Assembly (NCBI GenBank): GCA_934402375.1
Contig: CAKRUB010000035.1
Coordinates: 1-27,656 of the forward strand
Reading direction: 5' to 3'
From: an uncultured Acetatifactor sp.
Lineage (GTDB): Bacteria > Bacillota > Clostridia > Lachnospirales > Lachnospiraceae
DNA length: 27,656 nt
Shown here: positions 13,505-20,939 of the stretch, in pieces
How the letters are laid out: every line of letters begins with the position of its first letter
How positions within the stretch are numbered: position 1 is the stretch's first letter
Made by a program: the position numbers and the translations under genes
Notes under the pieces: generated by a model
The model's database searches: none
The model's input: only the letters and a program-made list of their open reading frames with translations
Told to the model about the DNA's origin: nothing

Positions 13505-15247
13505 ATGGACGGGCGGAAGAGAAAAGGGTTATGGATTGTGCTATGGGTGGTGATGATTGCGGTGCTGGCAGCAGCTGTCGCGGGGATCATCGCAATCCGC
13601 TCCATGGACAAGGATAAGAGGGAAGAGGCAGGCAGTGTCTCCATGGCGATTGTTGACCCGGAAGAGAGCAGCGGGGAGCGGGAGCTGGCGGATGCCGACC
13701 GCGCTGAGAGCAGCGAGGAAAATAAACTGGCAGAGAGCGGCGCGGAGGAAGGACAGCCGGAGCAGAGCTCGGAGGAATCGCAGGAGGAGAGCAGCGAGGA
13801 ATGCCCAGAGACTGCGGAGGGAAATGCGGAGACGAGGATGCCAGAGCCGGAGGAGGCTGCCGACAGCGGCTATTACGGAGCATTACAGGTCGTAGGGACG
13901 CAGCTTTGCGACAGCAATGGGAACGCGGTGCAGCTTCGCGGCATCAGCACGCATGGGTTGGCATGGTTCACTGATTATGTGAACGCTGAGCTCTTCCGGG
14001 AGCTGCATGACGAGTGGAAGGCAAATGTCGTTCGCCTCGCCATGTATACAGCGGAATATGGCGGTTATTGTTCCGGCGGGGACCAGAAAAAGTTAAAGCA
14101 GCTGATCGCAGACGGTGTGCAGTATGCAACAGATAATGACATGTATGTCATTATTGACTGGCATATCCTTTCCGACGGCGATCCCAACACCTATAAGGAG
14201 GATGCAAAGGCGTTCTTTGGAGAGATGTCGGAGACTTATAGCGGATACGACAATGTTCTCTATGAGATCTGCAATGAGCCGAACGGCGGGACGAGCTGGA
14301 GTTCCATCAAGAGCTATGCCGAGGAGATCATTCCTGTGATCCGTGCAAACGATGAGGACGCGGTCATTCTTGTCGGGACACCGAACTGGAGCCAGTATGT
14401 CGATCAGGCTGCGGCAGATCCGATTACAGCTTACAGCAACATTATGTACACTCTTCACTTTTACGCGGCGACGCACACGGACGGTCTGCGCAGTACGATG
14501 GCGGCAGCGATTGACGCGGGGCTTCCGGTCTTTGTCTCAGAGTACGGCATATGCGATGCGAGCGGGAACGGTGCAATCGACGAAAAGCAGGCAAATGCGT
14601 GGGTAGAGCTCATGGACCGCTATGGCGTGAGTTATGTGGCATGGAATCTCTCGAACAAGAACGAGACCTCCGCAGTCTTCAAAAACAGCTGCAACAAGCT
14701 GAGCGGCTTTACGCAGGAGGACTTGAGCGGTTCGGGACGGTGGCTGTATGATATGCTGACCGGAAAGGGAGGGGGAATGACATCCGGCGACAGCAGGAGG
14801 CAGACCGGCAATGAAAACGTACAGGGCGGACAGTCTGAAAACCGCAGCGATAGCAGTAAACAAGAAAGCGACACTCCTGTCAGCTCTGCGGAGAACACGG
14901 AACAGAAAGCACAGCTTCAAGGTGACGGCACGCTGCAGGCGGAATTGCAGCTCGTCAACAGCTGGGAGTCGGAGGGGAAGACCTTCTATCAGTACAGCCT
15001 TACCATAACGAACCAGTCACAGAGTGCAGTCGATGGATGGCAGGTAGCGATCGACTTCAGTGGCGAGATCAGTCTTTCCGATGGATGGTGTGGGTCGTAT
15101 TCCGTCAACGGGAACAGGCTTGAGATTACTCCCGCAGACTATAATGCCAGACTGGAGAGCGGTGCAGCCACCAGCGACATCGGCTTCATTGTCAGCGGCG
15201 ACAGCGGCATGACGGCGGAGAATGTCAGCGTGTCGACAGCTCCCTGA
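13505..15247 (+). CDS. Membrane-anchored GH5 endoglucanase with C-terminal CBM2-like domain
   Basis: AGGAGAAG precedes ATG 13505; 580 residues. Residues 8-32 form a hydrophobic signal anchor after RKRK. Residues 40-120 are an acidic Glu/Ser/Ala linker. The GH5 barrel spans about 124-425: LRGISTHGLAW, VVRLAMY, YVIIDWHI, then YEICNEPNG with the acid/base Glu258, YTLHFYA, and VFVSEYGI with the nucleophile Glu346. The layout is that of GH5_2 cellulases of the Cel5A type, which cut internal beta-1,4-glucan bonds. A second Ser/Gln/Asn-rich linker (430-475) joins a terminal beta-sandwich (LQLVNSWESEGKTFYQYSL, GWQVAIDF, ATSDIGFIVSG) like cellulose-binding CBM2. No cleavage site is obvious, so surface tethering is likely. 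Confidence 0.9.
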   Translation: MDGRKRKGLWIVLWVVMIAVLAAAVAGIIAIRSMDKDKREEAGSVSMAIVDPEESSGERELADADRAESSEENKLAESGAEEGQPEQSSEESQEESSEECPETAEGNAETRMPEPEEAADSGYYGALQVVGTQLCDSNGNAVQLRGISTHGLAWFTDYVNAELFRELHDEWKANVVRLAMYTAEYGGYCSGGDQKKLKQLIADGVQYATDNDMYVIIDWHILSDGDPNTYKEDAKAFFGEMSETYSGYDNVLYEICNEPNGGTSWSSIKSYAEEIIPVIRANDEDAVILVGTPNWSQYVDQAAADPITAYSNIMYTLHFYAATHTDGLRSTMAAAIDAGLPVFVSEYGICDASGNGAIDEKQANAWVELMDRYGVSYVAWNLSNKNETSAVFKNSCNKLSGFTQEDLSGSGRWLYDMLTGKGGGMTSGDSRRQTGNENVQGGQSENRSDSSKQESDTPVSSAENTEQKAQLQGDGTLQAELQLVNSWESEGKTFYQYSLTITNQSQSAVDGWQVAIDFSGEISLSDGWCGSYSVNGNRLEITPADYNARLESGAATSDIGFIVSGDSGMTAENVSVSTAP

Positions 15248-15266
15248 AAACGGCATTGGATTGTTA

Positions 15267-15659
15267 TTATTTCTGGAGCTTTCTTAAAAGCTCGTAGGAC
15301 GGCTTTTTGTTGCCATACAAATCCGTTGAACCATGGACACGCTGACGCATTTTATCTTTACCGGCTTCACCGCAATGAGTACGATAGTCGTTTAGTGAAA
15401 ACCACATATAACCGCAAATATTGTGTATCTTTTTATAAAGGGCAAGACGTTCCTCAAGTATTCTTGCCCTTTCTTTATCGCCGCCCTTAAATTGAGGCTC
15501 GCATAGTCCGAATTCACTTACAAGAAGAGGCATACCGTTTGCTTTTTCGCAGGTTCTGATCATATGTTTTGGAATATCATCACTCGGTTCCCACAGACCT
15601 AAATAGTCATTCCACATTGCAATATCCCCGTAAAGAGTTGCGTCATCCTTATCAAATAT
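15267..15659 (-). pseudogene. GH2-type glycosidase, C-terminal fragment
   Basis: The minus-strand frame is open from 15659 to the stop at 15267. The readable part is DATLYGDIAMWNDYLGLWEPSDD, PLLVSEFGLCEP (nucleophile Glu of GH2-type barrels), ICGYMWFSLNDYRTH and KKPSYELLRKLQ. This is the end of the TIM barrel of a beta-galactosidase/glucuronidase-like enzyme. The first several hundred residues are absent. At about 15655 it meets the AraC fragment, which also lacks its start. An internal ATG at 15617-15615 would give 116 residues, which cannot form the barrel. Confidence 0.75.
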
Positions 15660-15862
15660 TTAAAGAAGCTACCAAACTGTCTCCGTATGAATATCTGCTG
15701 TCGGTAAGACTTGAAAAAGCCAAGGAATTATTGCATAAAACCGACCTTTCAGTATCTCAGATAGCGTATAAAACGGGTTTCAACAGCGATACCAATTTCA
15801 TATATTTCTTCAAAAAACAAACATCAATTTCTCCGCTCAAATTTAGAAAAATCAAATTCTGA
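15653..15862 (+). pseudogene. AraC-family regulator, C-terminal HTH fragment
   Basis: The plus-strand frame reads QIFKEATKLSPYEYLLSVRLEKAKELL, HKTDLSVSQIAYKTGFNSDTNFIYFFKKQTSISPLKFRK, ending at TGA 15862. This is the last two thirds of an AraC DNA-binding domain, including the second helix-turn-helix and the GFxxxxxFxxxFKKxxxxSP signature. The first HTH helix, the sensor domain and the start are gone. Upstream codons are antisense to the GH2 fragment. The original protein may have controlled nearby carbohydrate genes. Confidence 0.75.
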
Positions 15863-15890
15863 TTCGGCTTTTCTTTGTGTTAAAATCTAC

Positions 15891-15919
15891 TTGCCCGACA
15901 CCACATGAAATAGTATACT
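15891..15919 (+). promoter_or_regulatory. Candidate promoter with overlapping dyad
   Basis: TTGCCC (15891-15896) and TATACT (15914-15919) are 17 bp apart. The -10 lies within an inverted repeat, ATAGTA-TACTG-TACTAT (about 15910-15926), that could bind a repressor. No intact gene follows directly; the region to 16166 holds only an unrecognised open frame, so the promoter may have lost its gene. Confidence 0.45.
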
Positions 15920-16166
15920 GTACTATATTGCCTATGAAAATAGAACCTCTAAGTTCACAATACAGTTGTGCAAGATGCACCTGAACACAAGCAGCGCACT
16001 CTGGAGCCGCCGGCACTTAGCTGGCGTACTATGGCAGCTTATGTGCCGCTGCATGCGGAAGGTAGCGAAAGCGTGCCTGCGGTGGTCTGTGCATTTTGTG
16101 CAACGTCACTTGCAGAATCAGAGGTTTCGCAGATACTTATGAAAAAGAAAGAGAGGGAATGCGCGT

Positions 16167-16708
16167 ATGTTAGCTGTAAAACCGCTGATGGGCTGGAACT
16201 CATGGAACACCTTTGGGAGCAATATCAGCGAGCAGCTGATCATGGAAATGTCGGCATGTCGGGCTGCAGTGATGCGCAGTATCAGCAGCACTTCGCGCTG
16301 TGGGCATTTATGGGCTCACCGCTCATCATCGGTTCCGACCTGCGCAGCCTTGACGATACAAACCGCGAAACACTGCTCTGCAAGGGTCTGATTGCCATTA
16401 ATCAGGATGAGGAGTGCAGACCGGCGTTTGTCGTGGGACATAACGGTGAGATGACCTATGTGCTTGCAAAGCTGCTGAGCGGCGGACGTATTGCCCTCGG
16501 GTTCTTCAATCTTGATTCCGACAATGATTGGAACAATAACATCAGCCTTGCCTTTGATGATCTCGGCATCCATTCCGAGTCCGGGACAGCGCTGAAGCTG
16601 ACAGACGCAATCACAGGGGAAGAGCTGGGGACTTACCGCGACGGCTACCGCTGCAATGTGCCGGTGGACGGCTGCAAGGTTCTGATAGGAGAGCCGGTTC
16701 GTAGATGA
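16167..16708 (+). pseudogene. GH27 alpha-galactosidase with large internal deletion
   Basis: ATG 16167 after GAGAGGGA opens MLAVKPLMGWNSWNTFG, the standard N-terminus of GH27 enzymes, and continues NISEQLIMEM. At about 16235-16250 similarity jumps to another frame: GNVGMSGCSDAQYQQHFALWAFMGSPLIIGSDLRSLDD, INQDEE, and a C-terminal beta-domain ending VLIGEPVRR (TGA 16706-16708). About 200 residues are missing, including the catalytic Asp residues, and the two parts are out of frame. The second part is in frame with an upstream open stretch from 15968 whose 65 residues (for example TMAAYVPLHAEGSES) I do not recognise. The enzyme cannot be active. Confidence 0.8.
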
Positions 16709-16937
16709 GATAGAACGCTGTAAAAAGTGCGGAAGGGTTCTGACGGCGGATGAGATCGGTCTGCATAGGAAGCTCTTTAACCGTGCGGCGGACAGCTTTT
16801 TCTGCATAGACTGCTGTGCGGCGTATTTCGGGGTGACGAGAGAGCTTCTGGAAGAAAAGATCCGTCAGTTTAAGAATATGGGCTGTACTCTGTTCGGGAG
16901 AACGGCGGAAACGCCCGCACATGGAGATAAGGTATGA
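16689..16937 (+). CDS. Small zinc-ribbon protein without a standard start codon
   Basis: The frame is open from 16689 to TGA 16937. It reads CKKCGRVLTADEIGLHRKLFNRAADSFFCIDCCAAYFGVTRELLEEKIRQFKNMGCTLFG. Two CxxC pairs (CKKC and CIDC) suggest one zinc site in a protein of about 75 residues, a type I have seen in clostridia without a known function. No ATG, GTG or TTG lies between the upstream in-frame stop (16686-16688) and the first Cys. The only near-start is ATA 16710, directly after the GH27 stop. The start was probably lost in the same rearrangement that damaged GH27, or translation re-initiates at a rare codon. The stop overlaps the plsC start (ATGA). Confidence 0.6.
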   Translation, partial: ESRFVDEIERCKKCGRVLTADEIGLHRKLFNRAADSFFCIDCCAAYFGVTRELLEEKIRQFKNMGCTLFGRTAETPAHGDKV

Positions 16938-17662
16938 AGATAGTGCTTTGGATTTTACTTGCGATTTTAATTCTGATCGGGTTATACATATTGTTTCTGG
17001 GCGTCTGCGCCCTCCTTGTCGATCCGAAGAAGGAATATGAGCATTTCAGCCCCTTTTATTTTAAGGTGCTGAACAGCGCAACGGCGTGTTCGTTTGTGCT
17101 GACAAGGCTCCGGATCAGCACCTCGGGTATGGAAAAGGTGCCGTGGGATCAGCGCTTTCTGCTGGTAGGGAATCATATGTCGAACTTTGACCCGATCATC
17201 ACATGGTATGTGTTTCGGAAGAACAATGTGGCGTTCATCTCGAAGGTGCAGAATTTTAAGATCTTCATTTTTGGCAGGCTGATTCACAGATGCGGCTTTA
17301 TGGCGATTGACCGGGAGAATGCAGGGGCGGCATACCAGACGATTACGAGGGCTGCCGATATGCTGCAGCGGGGCGAGGCATCCATAGGTATCTACCCGGA
17401 GGGAACGCGGAACAGGACGCCGGAAAAGGGGCTGCTTCCGTTCCATAACGGCGTTTTCAAGCTTGCACAGATGGCGAAGGCGCCGATTGTTGTTGTCGCA
17501 ATCAGGGGAACGGAGAACATTCACCGCAACTATCCCTTGCGCGGCACAAAGATTCAGGTAGATGTGGTCGATGTCATACCGGCGGAGGAAATTGCAGGGA
17601 AACGTACCAGAGAGATCGGAGAGAGAGTTGCGGCGGCACTCAATGCCGATCTTCAAAGATAG
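16934..17662 (+). CDS. plsC: 1-acyl-sn-glycerol-3-phosphate acyltransferase
   Basis: A protein of 242 residues starting at an ATGA overlap. Residues 4-28 form an N-terminal membrane helix (VLWILLAILILIGLYILFLG). The acyltransferase motifs are NHMSNFD (N80-D86, the NHx4D catalytic pair), a middle block ending FMAIDREN, YPEGTRNRT with E156-G-T-R, and VVVVAIRGTENI. This enzyme adds the second acyl chain to lysophosphatidic acid at the inner membrane. It is followed by a lipid kinase and a second acyltransferase, so the three genes look like a phospholipid-supply unit. Confidence 0.9.
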   Translation: MKIVLWILLAILILIGLYILFLGVCALLVDPKKEYEHFSPFYFKVLNSATACSFVLTRLRISTSGMEKVPWDQRFLLVGNHMSNFDPIITWYVFRKNNVAFISKVQNFKIFIFGRLIHRCGFMAIDRENAGAAYQTITRAADMLQRGEASIGIYPEGTRNRTPEKGLLPFHNGVFKLAQMAKAPIVVVAIRGTENIHRNYPLRGTKIQVDVVDVIPAEEIAGKRTREIGERVAAALNADLQR

Positions 17663-17694
17663 AACAGACAACAGGGTACAAAGGAGAAGGGAAA

Positions 17695-18555
17695 ATGGCA
17701 GTTTATCATGTTTTTTACAATCCGGTGGCGGGAGACGGCAACGGAGAGACAAAGGCAAGGGGACTGGACGGCCTTTTGAAGGGAGAGCTTCACTTCTATG
17801 ATCTCATCAAGACTGAGGGTGTGGCTGAGCTGGTGAACGGACTGGCGCCTTCGGACGCTATTGTTGTGGCGGGAGGGGATGGCACACTGAACCATTTTAT
17901 TAATGAGGTGGACTGCGACAGCATACCCAATCGGATCTATTACTATGCGACGGGAACGGGAAATGATTTCCTGAGGGATGTCGCGGGAGCGGATGAGAAG
18001 GGTGTTGTGGAGATCGGAAAGTATCTGAAGCATCTGCCACAGGTGGAGGTCAACGGAAAGAAGTATTTATTCCTGAACGGTGTAGGATACGGCATTGACG
18101 GCTATTGCTGTGAGGTCGGGGACAAGCTGCGCGAGATCTCGGACAAGCCGGTGAACTATGCCGGAATTGCAATTAAGGGACTCTTGTTCCACTATAAGCC
18201 GACGGCGGCGAAGGTGACTGTGGATGGAGTGGAGCATTCTTATAGAAAGGTGTGGATAGCACCGACAATGCACGGCAGATTTTACGGTGGCGGCATGATG
18301 CCCGCGCCGAGGCAGAGACGGGATAATGAGAAGGGAACCGTGTCGGTGACGCTGTTCCATGACTCTGGCAAGCTGCCCACGCTGGCGGTTTTTCCTAACA
18401 TCTTCAAGGGAACGATCGAGAAGAGCAAGAAGATGATCGATGTGTTTGAGGGAAAGGACATCACGGTGGAATTCAGCGAGCCCAGAGCGCTCCAGATCGA
18501 CGGAGAGACGATGCTGGGAGTGACGAAGTACCATGTGATCTGTGACCGGAAATGA
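17695..18555 (+). CDS. Diacylglycerol/lipid kinase family protein
   Basis: AAGGAGAAGGG precedes ATG 17695; 286 residues. FYNPVAGDG is the N-terminal strand and nucleotide loop of the DAGK catalytic domain, and GGDGT at 60-64 is its catalytic signature, followed by LNHFINEV. YYATGTGNDFLRD is the second conserved block, and FLNGVGYGIDG the start of the C-terminal beta-sandwich. The family (DgkB/YegS) phosphorylates diacylglycerol or related lipids with ATP at the membrane surface. Placement between two PlsC genes supports recycling of diacylglycerol to phosphatidic acid. The exact lipid is unproven. Confidence 0.9.
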   Translation: MAVYHVFYNPVAGDGNGETKARGLDGLLKGELHFYDLIKTEGVAELVNGLAPSDAIVVAGGDGTLNHFINEVDCDSIPNRIYYYATGTGNDFLRDVAGADEKGVVEIGKYLKHLPQVEVNGKKYLFLNGVGYGIDGYCCEVGDKLREISDKPVNYAGIAIKGLLFHYKPTAAKVTVDGVEHSYRKVWIAPTMHGRFYGGGMMPAPRQRRDNEKGTVSVTLFHDSGKLPTLAVFPNIFKGTIEKSKKMIDVFEGKDITVEFSEPRALQIDGETMLGVTKYHVICDRK

Positions 18556-18590
18556 AAGAATGCGGCGGAAGCCGTTTATGAGGGAAGAAA

Positions 18591-19358
18591 ATGAACCTGA
18601 GATTTGATCTGGTCGTTGCGAGCAGCCTGTTTTATGTCATATATGCTGTTCCCAAGGCCAACTATATGATAAAGCATCCGGAGAAATATTCCGAGGAGGA
18701 GCGATTTGAATTCGGCTGTAAGATTATGAATTTCATGCGGAAGCGCAGCCGTACAAAGACCTATGTCTACGGCATGGAAAATCTTCCGGACGATGAAAAT
18801 TACATTCTGTATGCCAACCATCAGGGAAAATATGATGCGCTGGGCATCCTGCTCGCATTGGACAAGCCCTGCGGAGTGCTCTGGGAGAAGCGGCAGGCGA
18901 AGCGCTTCATGAGCAGACAGGTGAGCGGGCTGATCGGCGCAGTGCCGATTGATCTGAACGATATGAGGGATAAGGTCGCGGCGATCACCGAAGTGACAAA
19001 GCAGGTCAAGGACGGCAGGAACATGCTGATTTTCCCGGAGGGAGGCTACAAGGATAACCACAACTGTCTTCAGGAATTTAACTCGGGCTGCTTCCATTGC
19101 AGTCTGCGCTCCAAGGCGACCATGGTGCCTGTTGTCCTCTATGATTCCTACAAGGCGATGAACAGCAACAGCTTAAGAAAGGTGACGACGGAGGTGCATT
19201 TCCTTCCGCCGATTCCGTACAGCGAGTACAGCGGGCTGAAAAAGCCGGAGCTTGCGTCGCTGATCAAGGAGCGGGTGTCTGTCAAGCTGGAGGAGATCAA
19301 GGAGCGTGTCCTGGCGGGCGAGCCCTGCGGGGAGCAGTTGGATAAGGTATTAAGATAA
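18591..19358 (+). CDS. Second PlsC-like glycerol-lipid acyltransferase
   Basis: GAGGGAAG precedes ATG 18591; 255 residues. The acyltransferase block has NHQGKYD (N76-D82, NHx4D) and FPEGGYKDN with E150-G-G in place of EGTR. The start has a weak hydrophobic segment (LVVASSLFYVIYAV) and a charged region KKRSRTK-like before the domain. Divergence in the EGTR motif suggests a different acceptor or acyl donor from the upstream plsC. It ends 12 bases before the GH43 start, so GH43 may share its transcript. Confidence 0.85.
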   Translation: MNLRFDLVVASSLFYVIYAVPKANYMIKHPEKYSEEERFEFGCKIMNFMRKRSRTKTYVYGMENLPDDENYILYANHQGKYDALGILLALDKPCGVLWEKRQAKRFMSRQVSGLIGAVPIDLNDMRDKVAAITEVTKQVKDGRNMLIFPEGGYKDNHNCLQEFNSGCFHCSLRSKATMVPVVLYDSYKAMNSNSLRKVTTEVHFLPPIPYSEYSGLKKPELASLIKERVSVKLEEIKERVLAGEPCGEQLDKVLR

Positions 19359-19369
19359 AGAGGAAGCAT

Positions 19370-20842
19370 ATGCGTTATACAAATCCTGTTGTCAGGGGAT
19401 TTTACCCAGACCCGAGCGTATGTAAGGCGAACGGGAAATATTATATGGTGTGCAGCTCTTTTCAGTATTTTCCCGGGGTACCGCTGTTCGAGAGCACCGA
19501 TCTGGTAAACTGGAAGCAGATCGGACATGTGCTGACGAGAAAATCTCAGGTCATGCTGGATAAGATTAACAGCTCCGGCGGAGTTTTTGCACCGACAATC
19601 CGGTACAACGACGGACGCTTTTACATGGTGACGACAAACGATACGACCCATGAAAATTTCTATGTCTACACGGATGACATCTACGGAGAGTGGTCGGAGC
19701 CGATCACGGTTGCGCAGGGCGGAATCGACCCGTCCCTTTACTTTGAGGACGGCAGAACCTTTTTCATGAGCAATGGCAGAGATGATGATGGAATCGACGG
19801 TGTGACACAGTGTGAGATCAATATTGAAACCGGCGAGAAGCTGACCGGCAGCAAATGCATCTGGCATGGCACGGGTGGACGTTTTCTGGAGTCGCCGCAT
19901 CTCTACCGGATCGGCGGCTATTACTATCTCATGGCGGCAGAGGGCGGCACAGAGTACGGTCATATGATTACCTATGGACGGTCGGAATCGGTCTGGGGGC
20001 CTTTTGAAAATTATGCCGGAAATCCGGTGCTGACAAACCGTAACAAAGCGCCCTTTATTTTGCAGGGAATCGGTCATGGGGATCTGGTCGAGGATTACGA
20101 GGGCAGCTGGCACATCTTCTGTCTGGGCTTCCGGCAGATTCACATGTGGATGCCCTACCATAATTTAGGCAGAGAGGTCTGCCTTGTTCCAGTGCAGTTT
20201 GACGGGGAAGGATGGTTCACGGCGGGAACAGACGGCACCTGTGCGGAGAGCTACGAGCTTCCGGGGGATTTTGTACAGACCTTTCAGCAAAGCTATACCT
20301 TTGAAAACACGGATGCCGGAATCGACTGGTGCTATCTGCGCCATCCCCATATGGAGAACTACGAATTTCAGGGCGACAGACTGGTGCTTCACGGAAGCAC
20401 AGTTACCCTTGACGACACGGATTCCCCGACCTTTGTGGGCCTGCGCCAGAAGGATTTCCTGTTTGATCTGACGGTGGATGTGACGGCTGACTGCGGCGAG
20501 GCAGGCGTGACGGTCTACATGTGCGAAGAGGAGCATTACGAGGTTGCTCTGAGAAAAACGGGGAATGGCTTTGAGGCTATTCTGCGGCTGAACATCGGAG
20601 GCATTAAGCATGTGCAGACGGTTTTGCCGGTGAGCGGGAACCGCGGAAGACTGAGAATTGTTGCAGATAACCTTCATTATCATTTCTATTTCGGAGAGGA
20701 AGCGCTCGGCAGCGGACAGACAAAGTACCTGACGAGCGAGGTTTCCGGCGGGTTTACCGGCGTGATTGCTGCGCTGTATGCTGTGGGAGAGAACACAGCG
20801 GTGTTTGAGAACTTCTCTCTTGAGTATAAGTCCGAAGCTTAA
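19370..20842 (+). CDS. GH43 glycosidase with C-terminal beta-sandwich, beta-xylosidase/arabinofuranosidase type
   Basis: GAGGAAG leads to ATG 19370; 490 residues without a signal peptide, so cytosolic. The five-bladed propeller opens NPVVRGFYPDPS with the catalytic base Asp14; GGIDPSLYF gives the pKa-modulating Asp120; FLESPHLY gives the general acid Glu174. Residues from about 310 form a concanavalin-like accessory domain (FVGLRQKDFLFDLTVDV, GVTVYMCEEEHYEVAL, GFTGVIAALYAVG) found in GH43 xylosidases. It should release xylose or arabinose from imported oligosaccharides. The stop codon lies in a 20-bp palindrome. Confidence 0.9.
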   Translation: MRYTNPVVRGFYPDPSVCKANGKYYMVCSSFQYFPGVPLFESTDLVNWKQIGHVLTRKSQVMLDKINSSGGVFAPTIRYNDGRFYMVTTNDTTHENFYVYTDDIYGEWSEPITVAQGGIDPSLYFEDGRTFFMSNGRDDDGIDGVTQCEINIETGEKLTGSKCIWHGTGGRFLESPHLYRIGGYYYLMAAEGGTEYGHMITYGRSESVWGPFENYAGNPVLTNRNKAPFILQGIGHGDLVEDYEGSWHIFCLGFRQIHMWMPYHNLGREVCLVPVQFDGEGWFTAGTDGTCAESYELPGDFVQTFQQSYTFENTDAGIDWCYLRHPHMENYEFQGDRLVLHGSTVTLDDTDSPTFVGLRQKDFLFDLTVDVTADCGEAGVTVYMCEEEHYEVALRKTGNGFEAILRLNIGGIKHVQTVLPVSGNRGRLRIVADNLHYHFYFGEEALGSGQTKYLTSEVSGGFTGVIAALYAVGENTAVFENFSLEYKSEA

Positions 20843-20850
20843 GCTTCGGA
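20831..20850 (+). terminator. Perfect 20-bp palindrome over the GH43 stop codon
   Basis: TCCGAAGC is followed by TTAA and GCTTCGGA, an 8-bp stem with a four-base loop that includes the TAA of GH43. ATAAAAGAGGCAATTTTT follows, so the T-run is about 13 bases too far for a textbook terminator. It may instead protect the mRNA end or attenuate read-through into the peptidase gene. Confidence 0.5.
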
Positions 20851-20939
20851 TAAAAGAGGCAATTTTTGCAACATCATTGTGGAAACCGGAGTTCCGCATT
20901 TACCCCTTAAAATACAGACATAAAGGTAAGAGACTGACA

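Noticed and set aside
15281..15298. GAGCTTT/AAAGCTC hairpin after the GH5 gene as a terminator
   Set aside because: It lies inside the GH2 fragment, and the T-run on the plus strand is about ten bases away. Too weak to call.
15968..16166. Open frame leading in frame into the GH27 C-terminal part
   Set aside because: The 65 residues match nothing I recognise and there is no ribosome site; GH27 has its own start at 16167 in another frame. Not listed as a gene.
19148..20161. 337-codon minus-strand frame
   Set aside because: Antisense to GH43 and the second PlsC-like gene, both with clear catalytic motifs; no supporting signal.
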